From positions 1-5,082 of the forward strand of contig SYGW01000080.1 of NCBI GenBank assembly GCA_005800255.1: a stretch of 5,082 bases of DNA, read 5' to 3'. Below, in pieces: positions 1-5,082 of this stretch (its first letter is position 1; each line of letters starts with the position of its first letter). Under the pieces are notes generated by a model. That model made no database searches and was not told the DNA's origin. It saw only the letters and a program-made list of their open reading frames with translations. Made by a program: the position numbers and the translations under genes. This stretch comes from Nitrospiraceae bacterium. GTDB lineage: Bacteria; Nitrospirota; Nitrospiria; Nitrospirales; Nitrospiraceae.

Positions 1-786
1 CAGCTCTATCATGTGGCGGCGCACTATGCCCTCTGGGCCAAAGATCCCTCGATCTTTTACGACGTGAATGTCACCGGCACGAAAAATCTCATGGAAGCGG
101 CCCGCGCCATCGGCACAGAACGGATCGTCTATTGCAGCACCATCGGCGCAATCGGCCTCCCGCCAGGCGGAGGACTCGGCACGGAAGAAACGCCCGTCTC
201 GCTCGATCAGATGGCGGGCCACTACAAACGGTCGAAGTACCTGGCCGAGCAGGAGGTCTTGAAACTCGCGAAGGCCGGGCTGCCGGTCGTTATCGTAAAC
301 CCCAGCGCCCCGGTCGGAGCAGGCGACGTGAAACCGACCCCGACCGGGCAGATCATCGTGGATTTCATGAAGGGCCGCATGCCGGCCTATATCGAAACCG
401 GGATGAACATCGTGGACGTCGATGACGTGGCGGCCGGCCATCTGCTGGCGATGGAGAAGGGCCGGATCGGCGAACGCTATATTCTGGGCAACAAGAACTT
501 GATGCTGCGCGAGGTGTTCGAGATCTTAAGCCGCCTGACCGGCGTCAAGGCGCCCACGGTCAAACTCCCGCGGCTCGCGATTCTCCCCTTGGCCTATCTG
601 AATCAATGGCTCGCCAACGTCACGGGCCAGCCACCCCGTATTCCGCTCGAAGGGGTAAAGATGGCCAAGTATAAAATGCACTACGATTGCAGCAAGGCGA
701 TTCGCGAGCTCGGCATCCCGCAAACGCCGCCGGAAGTTGCTCTGGGAAAAGCAGTCCAATGGTTCCGAGATCATAAGTACGCGTGA
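1..786 (+). CDS. hpnA: Hopanoid-associated sugar epimerase HpnA (extended SDR), 5'-truncated by window edge
   Basis: The open frame runs from base 1 without a start codon, so the gene begins upstream; 261 residues are visible. The family is usually about 330 residues, so roughly the first 70, including the glycine-rich NAD(P)-binding loop, are missing. What remains is typical of extended short-chain dehydrogenase/epimerases: LYHVAAHYALWAKDP at the left edge (the H-x-AA strand after the Rossmann core), NVTGTKNLMEAA, the catalytic Ser/Thr in YCSTIGAIG (window residues 45-53) and the catalytic YxxxK as Y75-K79 in HYKRSKY. NPSAPVGAGDVKPTPTG and the wording around it match the HpnA subfamily of hopanoid loci rather than a generic UDP-glucose epimerase. 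The protein is cytosolic and presumably acts on a sugar or side chain during hopanoid modification; the exact substrate is not established for the family. The TGA stop is followed almost at once by the palindromic repeat at 788. A dihydroflavonol-4-reductase-like annotation is the main alternative name for the same fold. Confidence 0.88.
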   Translation, partial: QLYHVAAHYALWAKDPSIFYDVNVTGTKNLMEAARAIGTERIVYCSTIGAIGLPPGGGLGTEETPVSLDQMAGHYKRSKYLAEQEVLKLAKAGLPVVIVNPSAPVGAGDVKPTPTGQIIVDFMKGRMPAYIETGMNIVDVDDVAAGHLLAMEKGRIGERYILGNKNLMLREVFEILSRLTGVKAPTVKLPRLAILPLAYLNQWLANVTGQPPRIPLEGVKMAKYKMHYDCSKAIRELGIPQTPPEVALGKAVQWFRDHKYA

Positions 787-787
787 T

Positions 788-911
788 CAGATGCTCAAAA
801 AGGCCCCCAGCTACGTTCTCGGCTCGACAAGGTCCTCAACGTACCCCAAGGGGTACGCCTCCGGCCTTGTCAGCGCCTGCGGCCTTGCTGGATGGCCATT
901 TTGAGCATCTG
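788..911. repeat. Nested palindromic intergenic element with terminal inverted arms
   Basis: The left arm CAGATGCTCAAAAAGGCC (788-805) and right arm GGCCATTTTGAGCATCTG (894-911) are inverted copies matching at 17 of 18 positions. Inside them sit CCAGC (807-811) with GCTGG (887-891), GACAAGG (826-832) with CCTTGTC (865-871), and a perfect central hairpin at 840-857. All pairs are nested, so the roughly 124 nt can fold as one long imperfect cruciform or RNA stem. It fills nearly the whole hpnA-carotenoid gap, has no coding frame and encodes no transposase. It resembles REP/MITE-like dispersed intergenic repeats; membership of a genome-wide family is inference, since only one copy is visible. 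There is no T-tract after the right arm, so it is not a standard intrinsic terminator, although it could protect or attenuate the transcript. Confidence 0.75.
840..857. repeat. Perfect central hairpin inside the palindromic element
   Basis: CGTACCCC (840-847) and GGGGTACG (850-857) are exact inverted copies separated by only AA. Because the tip is so short, the innermost pairs probably open to form a slightly larger loop. This is the strongest local stem in the intergenic region and forms the apex of the larger nested element. Confidence 0.8.
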
Positions 912-924
912 GTAACTTTTCAAA

Positions 925-1737
925 ATGGAATCCATCCTTCTCCTATTTAAAACCATCCTCTTCCGCCCCTACGTCTTTGCCTTCCTGGCTGCCTTCCTCT
1001 TCGCCGCGATCCAGCTGCTCGGCTGGCCGCGCACCTGGCGGTTCTGGCTGATCAGCTGGGCCACGGCCTTCGTCTGCGAATTTTCCTCCACACGCAACGG
1101 AATTCCCTTCGGCTGGTACCACTACAATGGTTCGACCGTGGGGCAGGAGCTCTACTTCTCCAACATCCCCTTCATGGACTCGATCTCGTTCAGCTTTCTT
1201 CTCTATGCGGCCTACTGTCTGACACTCTGCTTCCTTCTCCCGGTCCGCCCTTCCCCCGGCCGCTCCCCAAACTGGCTCGCCGGACTCCGCTTCGACCGCG
1301 CCACCCGCACCGGCTGGGCGGTCCTCCTCGTCACAGCGTTGTTTTATGCCTTCATCGACATGGTCATCGACCCGGTCGCCTTGCGAGGCGACCGCTGGTT
1401 CCTGGGCAAGATCTACTATTACCCCGACCCCGGCACCCACTTCGGCGTCCCCCTCGCGAACTATGCCGGCTGGGCCGCGGTCGGACTGATTTCCCTCTCC
1501 ATCTACTTTCGATTCGACCGGCAGCTCCCGGAACCAGCCCTCTTCACCGATGACTCCGTCTCCACCAGGCTCCTCCTCGGCGTCGGCCTGTACTATGGCG
1601 TGTTGGCCTTTAACCTCGGCGTGACCTTCTGGATCGGCGAATCGCTGCTGGGCATGACGGGCCTGCTGATGTACGTGCCTGTGACCGTCTTGCTCCTGCT
1701 CCGGCTTCTCAAGCCGCTCGAAGCCGGCAATCCCTAG
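925..1737 (+). CDS. Carotenoid biosynthesis integral membrane protein (CruF/DUF422 family)
   Basis: This is a 270-residue, very hydrophobic protein with about seven predicted membrane helices (roughly 13-33, 38-55, 87-106, 129-150, 181-196, 215-237, 240-262). Family signatures are E52 followed by TRNGIPFGWYHYN (56-68), the DP pair at 149-150 in a helix ending FIDMVIDPVALRGDRW, and FGVPLANYAGW (173-183). These match the CruF/bisanhydrobacterioruberin hydratase family, whose characterised members hydrate the 1',2' double bond of acyclic or monocyclic carotenoid ends in the membrane. The exact product cannot be read from sequence. An in-frame TAA at 913 makes ATG 925 the earliest ATG start. No Shine-Dalgarno sequence precedes it, and the palindromic element ends only 13 nt upstream, so transcription probably comes from the hpnA side or from within the repeat. 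With hpnA it forms an isoprenoid-lipid neighbourhood. The hydratase activity itself is inferred. Confidence 0.85.
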   Translation: MESILLLFKTILFRPYVFAFLAAFLFAAIQLLGWPRTWRFWLISWATAFVCEFSSTRNGIPFGWYHYNGSTVGQELYFSNIPFMDSISFSFLLYAAYCLTLCFLLPVRPSPGRSPNWLAGLRFDRATRTGWAVLLVTALFYAFIDMVIDPVALRGDRWFLGKIYYYPDPGTHFGVPLANYAGWAAVGLISLSIYFRFDRQLPEPALFTDDSVSTRLLLGVGLYYGVLAFNLGVTFWIGESLLGMTGLLMYVPVTVLLLLRLLKPLEAGNP

Positions 1738-1754
1738 CCATTGGGCCTGCCTGT

Positions 1755-1783
1755 GGCAATGACTCGGAATAATTTTGTATAGT
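1755..1783 (+). promoter_or_regulatory. Possible weak sigma70-type promoter before the cytochrome c gene
   Basis: TATAGT at 1778-1783 (five of six to the -10 consensus) lies in the AT-rich patch AATAATTTTGTATAGT, the only such patch between the carotenoid and cytochrome genes. At 17-bp spacing the -35 position (1755-1760, GGCAAT) is poor. A start near 1790 would leave a leader of about 12 nt that still includes the GAGGGG ribosome site at 1791-1796. The poor -35 match suggests an activator or a different sigma factor, or a chance match. Confidence 0.35.
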
Positions 1784-1801
1784 GCAGTCTGAGGGGATAC
1801 G

Positions 1802-2422
1802 ATGCGAACCAAGCTCCTGACGGTCATCCTTCTTGCAGTACTGGCCGGCGCGGCGACGTTCGGCTGGCTGGGCTATCGCCTGTTCACCACCGGCTTTAGC
1901 GCGAAGACGGAACCCCAGGCGATCGAGATCTTTCTGGCGCGCCAGATCCGGCATCTCGCCATCCCGATCGAGCAACGGAACAGCCCTAACCCTGTCCCGC
2001 TCAGCCCGGATCTCTTGCAGCAAGGGCTGGCCCACTTCGCCGACCATTGCGCGGTCTGCCATGCCAACGACGGGAGCGGCCAGACACCCATCGGCAAGAA
2101 TGTGTACCCCAAGGCGCCGGACCTCCGGCTGCCCGATACCCAATCGATGTCCGACGGGGAACTCTTCTGGGTCATTCACAACGGCATTCGCTTCACCGCC
2201 ATGCCGGCCTGGGGCGAAGGAGACCCGGCCCAGGACCTGGACAGCTGGAAGCTGGTCCACTTCCTTCGCCATCTCCCGCAACTGACAGCAGAAGAGCTCG
2301 ACCAGATGAAGGACCTCAATCCCAAAACGAAGAAAGACCTGGAAGAGGAAGCCGCGTTCGACCAATTCCTCCAGGGTAACGACTCTGCGGCGATACAGCC
2401 GGAGAGCGGCCATCATCATTAA
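1802..2422 (+). CDS. Membrane-anchored mono-haem class I cytochrome c
   Basis: The 206-residue protein begins with an uncleaved-looking signal anchor (MRTK, then a hydrophobic stretch at about 5-24), placing the rest on the periplasmic side. The haem c attachment site is C83-A-V-C86-H87, within LAHFADHCAVCHANDGSGQTPIG. The likely sixth ligand is M134 in TAMPAWG, about 50 residues further on, as in class I/CBB3-type cytochrome c domains. After the haem domain (to about 160) comes a charged helical tail, LTAEELDQMKDLNPKTKKDLEEEAAFDQFLQ, ending in a natural GHHH terminus. GAGGGG at 1791-1796, 5 nt before ATG, supports the start. It probably carries single electrons between membrane complexes or to a periplasmic partner; the partner is not visible here. 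It leads a three-gene same-strand group with the DUF5666-like and holin-like genes. There is only one CxxCH, so it is not a multihaem protein. Confidence 0.88.
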   Translation: MRTKLLTVILLAVLAGAATFGWLGYRLFTTGFSAKTEPQAIEIFLARQIRHLAIPIEQRNSPNPVPLSPDLLQQGLAHFADHCAVCHANDGSGQTPIGKNVYPKAPDLRLPDTQSMSDGELFWVIHNGIRFTAMPAWGEGDPAQDLDSWKLVHFLRHLPQLTAEELDQMKDLNPKTKKDLEEEAAFDQFLQGNDSAAIQPESGHHH

Positions 2423-2440
2423 ACGACCGTGTGCATGAAA

Positions 2441-2445
2441 AAGGA
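2441..2445 (+). promoter_or_regulatory. Shine-Dalgarno site that decides the start of the DUF5666-like gene
   Basis: AAGGA, preceded by more A residues, lies 10 nt before ATG 2456. The earlier in-frame starts GTG 2429 and ATG 2435 have no purine-rich site in front of them, because the preceding sequence is the tail of the cytochrome gene and a CGACCGTGTGC stretch. This favours 2456, although the AAGGA bases would lie inside the coding frame if 2435 were used. Confidence 0.5.
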
Positions 2446-2455
2446 CCGATTGACC

Positions 2456-2797
2456 ATGCTGTACCGGAGTCTTCTCGCTTGCGCCCTCTGTCTTATCTCC
2501 GCCACCGCCTTCGCCCACGGCAGCGGACAACATGTGCTCGGCACGGTGACGGCGGTCGACGCGACGCACCTCACCATCAAAACGCCCAAAGGCCAAACCG
2601 TGAACGTACAAGTGAACAAACAGACCCGATTCAGGGAAAAGGGCAACCCGAAGGGCGCCAATCTGCCTGCGGTGGGAGATCGCGTCGTCATCGAAGCGAC
2701 CAAGGCCAACAAGATCCTGACCGCGACCGAAGTCCATTACGCATCAGGCAAACGTCTGCCAAGCCCGGCACAACCGGCACCCACTCAAGCAAGGTGA
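2456..2797 (+). CDS. Small secreted DUF5666-like protein
   Basis: The product is 113 residues from ATG 2456, or 120 from ATG 2435, which would add MKKDRLT. The N-terminus is a classical signal peptide, MLYRSLLACALCLISATAFA, with a good signal peptidase I site after AFA (residue 20); the mature protein begins HGSGQH. Residues 27-95 form one small beta-rich domain, VLGTVTAVDATHLTIKTP ... NVQVNKQTRFREKG ... PAVGDRVVIEA ... ILTATEVHY, matching the pattern of DUF5666-type OB-like domains. The tail is a short Pro/Ala/Gln linker. No catalytic motif is visible and the family has no assigned biochemical role, so the function is unknown; a periplasmic or surface-associated binding protein is a reasonable guess. 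It sits 33 nt after the cytochrome gene, and its stop codon lies inside the ribosome site of the next gene. Confidence 0.72.
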   Translation: MLYRSLLACALCLISATAFAHGSGQHVLGTVTAVDATHLTIKTPKGQTVNVQVNKQTRFREKGNPKGANLPAVGDRVVIEATKANKILTATEVHYASGKRLPSPAQPAPTQAR

Positions 2798-2799
2798 TC
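2791..2799 (+). promoter_or_regulatory. Ribosome site overlapping the upstream stop codon (translational coupling)
   Basis: AAGGTGATC at 2791-2799 contains AGGTGATC, an exact complement to eight bases at the 3' end of typical bacterial 16S rRNA. The TGA stop of the DUF5666-like gene (2795-2797) lies within it, and ATG 2801 follows immediately. Ribosomes finishing the first gene are therefore placed directly on the start of the next. Confidence 0.7.
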
Positions 2800-2800
2800 T

Positions 2801-3262
2801 ATGCCAACCGTTCGTGTGACGCGAGAAATTCATAACTACCTCTTTCGCGGCGGGTTTCAGGCCGTCACCACCCGCGTGCTGGTCACAGGCATCGCGGTTT
2901 TCCTGGCTGTCATGACCGTGCCGGGCATTGAGGTCGACTCGATCCCGGCCGGAATCGCCGCCATCCTCGTGCTCATGTTTCTCAATCTCCTGGTCAGGCC
3001 CATTCTCTTTGTGCTGACCCTCCCCTTGATCGTCCTCTCGCTGGGGCTCTTTCTCATTGTGGTCAACGCCCTGTTGCTGGAATTCACCGCCTATCTCGTC
3101 AAGGGATTCACCGTCACGGGATTCTGGCCGGCCGTCGGCGGCGCAGTGGTGATCAGCCTGGTCACCACAATCCTCAATGCCTGGGCCGCTGAACCGCGCC
3201 AAGTGGAGCCACACTCGTTCCCTCAACAGCGGCCACCGAAGATCATCAACCCAGACGAATAA
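2801..3262 (+). CDS. Four-helix membrane protein of the YvlD / 'phage holin family 4_2' type
   Basis: This is a 153-residue inner-membrane protein with four hydrophobic segments at about 24-41, 48-68, 69-92 and 108-128. The conserved pattern of Pfam Phage_holin_4_2 is clear: PGIEV at 41-45, LNLLVRPILFVLTLPL (61-76), LGLFLIVVNALLL (81-93) and the GFTVTGFWPA turn (102-111) before the last helix. The hydrophilic tail AEPRQVEPHSFPQQRPPKIINPDE is Pro/Gln-rich. Despite the 'holin' family name, chromosomal relatives such as YvlD are not known lysis proteins, and no endolysin or phage gene lies nearby, so an envelope or membrane-stress role is more likely. Its function is otherwise unknown. The start is fixed by the strong AAGGTGATC ribosome site, and expression is coupled to the preceding gene. 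No hairpin-plus-T terminator is visible after its TAA at 3260-3262. Confidence 0.85.
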   Translation: MPTVRVTREIHNYLFRGGFQAVTTRVLVTGIAVFLAVMTVPGIEVDSIPAGIAAILVLMFLNLLVRPILFVLTLPLIVLSLGLFLIVVNALLLEFTAYLVKGFTVTGFWPAVGGAVVISLVTTILNAWAAEPRQVEPHSFPQQRPPKIINPDE

Positions 3263-3280
3263 CACCCCCATTCCTTTTCA

Positions 3281-3309
3281 TTGAATTGCTTGGCGCACGT
3301 TGTTACAAT
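3281..3309 (+). promoter_or_regulatory. Sigma70-type promoter of the histidine kinase gene
   Basis: TTGAAT (3281-3286) and TACAAT (3304-3309) are separated by exactly 17 bp, matching the consensus at four of six and five of six positions. Transcription would start near 3316, giving a leader of about 22 nt before ATG 3338. The promoter begins only 18 nt after the stop of the holin-like gene and marks the kinase as a separate transcription unit. The -10 element overlaps the in-frame ATG at 3308, which argues against that ATG as the start. Confidence 0.62.
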
Positions 3310-3337
3310 GCCTGCGCGACTCCACCCAAACTCACGA

Positions 3338-5082
3338 ATGACACCCACAGCCCCACACAGCAAACCAATCCCCGAGACGCAGCTTCAGCGGACCTTGACG
3401 GCCGTGCTGAACGATTTGCCGGTCGACTCCGCGCTGGCCGCCGTCTTCCACCGGGACCAAGGCCCGCTGGTCGGCCATGCGGCGCGGGGCTTCACCCCGC
3501 GCGACACGCAAGCGATCCTCCGGACCCTCTCGGCTCCCGCCGTCGCGGCCACCGCGGCCTCGAACCATCAGGAAGATGGACGCACCATTCGCCTCCGCCT
3601 GATTACGCCTGGCGCGAAATCGATGCTCGCCATGCCCCTCCGGTATCGCAATAAAACTTACGGCTTCCTCGTCATCGGGCGCAAAGAGAGCACCACCTTC
3701 GCGAAAAAAGAAAAAAGTTTGATGGAGCAGGCCAGCGACGAGGTCACGAAAGCGCTGGAGCGAGACGGCCTGTTCGATATGAACGTGGTGCTCAGCCGGC
3801 CCTTCGTCGCGCACGAGCCGGTCCCTCCGCCACCCTCTCCCGCAGAACTGTTTGCGGCGCCGGTGTCGCAGCTCACGCCAGAACTCCAGGACAAAATCAT
3901 CTCCGCCCTGACGGATGCCAACCAATATGTCGCCTATGACCGCATCTGGGCCTGCCACTACGATCCCCTCGCGGGCAATGTCGAAGTGCTGGGCATGGCC
4001 GGCGATCTGAAGAGCGAACAGAAAGACGGAAAGAAAGATCTGAAGCCGGGCCACCGCCTCACGCTCGACAGCTCCGCCTCAGGCTGGGCGGTTCGCCATC
4101 GCAAGCCGCGCGTGGATCACGACCTCGCTTCCACCCAGGGGCGGTTCCTCGATCACAAATATCTGTTCAAGGACCGGCTGCTCTCCTCGCTCGTCGTGCC
4201 CTTCTTCGTCCGGGGACAAGTGGGCGGCACCATCACCCTGGCCTCGAAAGAAGCCGGGCGGTACCAACAGACGGATGCCCGCACGCTCGAACCGATTATC
4301 GTCAAGATTGCAGAAATCCTCCAGGCGCCTGTCTCAGTGCCGGCCAGCCAGGCCCAGGCCGCAGGCCAAGAAGGCGCGCCGGGAGAGACCACAACTCCGG
4401 ATTCTTCCGAGCCCATCATCAGAAAGCAGGAGCGGCAGGCTGCGATCGGCGAGTTCAGCATGTTCCTCGCGACAGAAGTGCGGGAACCCCTCGCCTCGAT
4501 CCGCGCCCAACTGGAAGAAGTCACGGGTGAAGGCATCCTCGATTTCGACCCCCAGACACGCGTCGAAAACGCGATGCGCGACTTGATCCGCGTCGAAGCC
4601 ATCCTGAACGAGATTCTGGACTTTGCGAAACCGCTCGACCTGAATCGACGCCTCCTCCGCATCCCCGAAGTGATCGAGAGCGCGCTCACGGTGGTCGCCA
4701 CCGACCTCGAAGTCACCAGAATCCAGGTGACCAAGGACTATGCGACGATGATTGCGCCGGTCCGCGGCGACGAATCCAAGCTCCAGCAGGTCTTTTTGAG
4801 CATTTTCAAGAACGCCGGCGAAGCGATGAGCCCTGGAGGCCATCTCCATATTCAGATCACCCAGCACCGCGCGGGACGCGGCGTGGAAGATCAGATCCTC
4901 ATCAAGAACGACGGAGCGCCGATTCCGGCGGAAATCGTCGGCAAAGTCTTCGAACCGTTCTTCACCACCAAACGGGCCGGCACAGGCCTGGGCCTCGCCA
5001 CGGTCAAGAAGATCGTCGAAGAACATGGCGGCTCCATCGCCATCGGCAGCGCGCCGGGCGAAGGCACCACCGTCACCATCCG
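3338..5082 (+). CDS. Cytosolic GAF-GAF sensor histidine kinase lacking the H-box histidine; 3' end beyond the window
   Basis: The frame stays open for 581 codons plus two bases to the window edge. No membrane helix or signal peptide is seen, so the sensor is cytosolic. Order: a weak N-terminal GAF-like region (about 10-140, with LAMPLRYRNKTYGFLVIG at 97-114), a clearer GAF domain (about 180-329, with SGWAVRHRKPRV and SLVVPFFVRGQVGGTITLA), a Gln/Ala/Pro linker (330-361), a HisKA-like dimerisation helix pair (362-432) and HATPase_c (from about 440). The H-box reads AIGEFSMFLATEVREPLASI; aligned with the usual AHE[IV]RNPL it has Thr379 in place of the phospho-accepting His, and no His occurs in 362-432. 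The N-box keeps N492 (SIFKNAGEAM), G1 reads NDGAPIP (524-530) instead of DxGxG, and the F-box FEPFFTTK (538-545) and G2 GTGLGLA (548-554) are intact. Only the last few residues, or a further domain, lie outside. ATG 3338 lacks a Shine-Dalgarno; ATG 3308 is the alternative. The ligand and partner regulator are unknown. Confidence 0.87.
   Translation, partial: MTPTAPHSKPIPETQLQRTLTAVLNDLPVDSALAAVFHRDQGPLVGHAARGFTPRDTQAILRTLSAPAVAATAASNHQEDGRTIRLRLITPGAKSMLAMPLRYRNKTYGFLVIGRKESTTFAKKEKSLMEQASDEVTKALERDGLFDMNVVLSRPFVAHEPVPPPPSPAELFAAPVSQLTPELQDKIISALTDANQYVAYDRIWACHYDPLAGNVEVLGMAGDLKSEQKDGKKDLKPGHRLTLDSSASGWAVRHRKPRVDHDLASTQGRFLDHKYLFKDRLLSSLVVPFFVRGQVGGTITLASKEAGRYQQTDARTLEPIIVKIAEILQAPVSVPASQAQAAGQEGAPGETTTPDSSEPIIRKQERQAAIGEFSMFLATEVREPLASIRAQLEEVTGEGILDFDPQTRVENAMRDLIRVEAILNEILDFAKPLDLNRRLLRIPEVIESALTVVATDLEVTRIQVTKDYATMIAPVRGDESKLQQVFLSIFKNAGEAMSPGGHLHIQITQHRAGRGVEDQILIKNDGAPIPAEIVGKVFEPFFTTKRAGTGLGLATVKKIVEEHGGSIAIGSAPGEGTTVTI

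Noticed and set aside
1738..1775. Intrinsic terminator after the carotenoid gene (CATTG ... CAATG followed by ATTTT)
   Set aside because: Only five outer base pairs match, the inner bases do not pair, and the T-run is short and displaced, so it is too weak to call.
943..1827. Minus-strand open frame of 294 codons opposite the carotenoid gene
   Set aside because: The composition (many Glu, Gly and Asp, no motif) is the reverse shadow of a Leu/Phe-rich membrane protein; the + strand has clear family motifs.
2456..2482. Lipoprotein signal (LLAC) in the DUF5666-like protein
   Set aside because: The cysteine is at residue 9 (16 with the longer start), leaving too short a hydrophobic region; the AFA cleavage site after residue 20 fits better.
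1709..2737. Long minus-strand open frame of 342 codons
   Set aside because: It lies opposite the cytochrome c and DUF5666-like genes, spans their intergenic gaps, is Arg/Gly-rich with no recognisable domain, and arises from the codon bias of the GC-rich + strand genes.
2801..3262. Reading the 'holin' gene as evidence of a prophage or lysis cassette
   Set aside because: No endolysin, spanin, capsid or integrase gene is present, and this family is widespread in bacterial chromosomes as YvlD-like proteins.
3703..3725. Two A-runs (GCGAAAAAAGAAAAAAGTTT) as a programmed frameshift site in the kinase
   Set aside because: The heptamer phasing does not fit a standard -1 slippery site, and the zero frame continues into well-conserved domains, so no alternative product is needed.
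3332..4054. Minus-strand open frame of 240 codons opposite the kinase N-terminus
   Set aside because: The + strand frame here continues without a break into the GAF and kinase domains; the reverse frame shows no recognisable family.
1..5082. CRISPR array, tRNA, rRNA or insertion sequence
   Set aside because: No regularly spaced direct repeats, cloverleaf sequence, rRNA-like segment or transposase frame was seen on either strand by eye.

Overview
The window reads as a GC-rich chromosomal stretch of a Gram-negative-type bacterium. I favour Nitrospira/Nitrospirota, from the combination of a hopanoid-associated epimerase, a CruF-type carotenoid protein, a membrane-anchored c-type cytochrome and a GAF-domain histidine kinase. 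That assignment is inference from gene content and protein style; the window has no rRNA or other marker gene. All genes lie on the + strand and are densely packed. The largest non-coding gap is about 140 bp.

Layout: (1) 1-786 is the 3' part of hpnA, an extended-SDR sugar epimerase of hopanoid loci; its Rossmann N-terminus lies before the window. (2) 788-911 is a compact nested palindromic element with 18-nt terminal inverted arms and a perfect central hairpin. (3) 925-1737 is a seven-helix carotenoid biosynthesis protein (CruF/DUF422 family), starting 13 nt after the palindrome. (4) 1802-3262 is a likely operon of a membrane-anchored mono-haem cytochrome c, a small secreted DUF5666-like protein and a YvlD/'phage holin 4_2'-type four-helix membrane protein. 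The last two genes are 3 nt apart and translationally coupled. (5) 3281-3309 is a good sigma70-type promoter. It drives a cytosolic two-GAF sensor histidine kinase (from 3338) that runs off the right edge.

The first two genes belong to isoprenoid membrane-lipid metabolism (hopanoids and carotenoids). The middle trio concerns the cell envelope and possibly periplasmic electron transfer, but its joint role is unknown. The kinase is probably an independent unit whose partner lies downstream.

The most notable observation is that the kinase matches the H-box of HisKA kinases residue for residue but carries Thr where the phospho-accepting His should be, and its G1 box also deviates. The ATP-lid motifs and the reading frame are intact, so it may be a signalling pseudokinase or use a non-canonical mechanism. 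The second is the nested palindrome between hpnA and the carotenoid gene, which looks like a dispersed repeat family. I found no CRISPR array, tRNA, rRNA, insertion sequence or obvious defence system.
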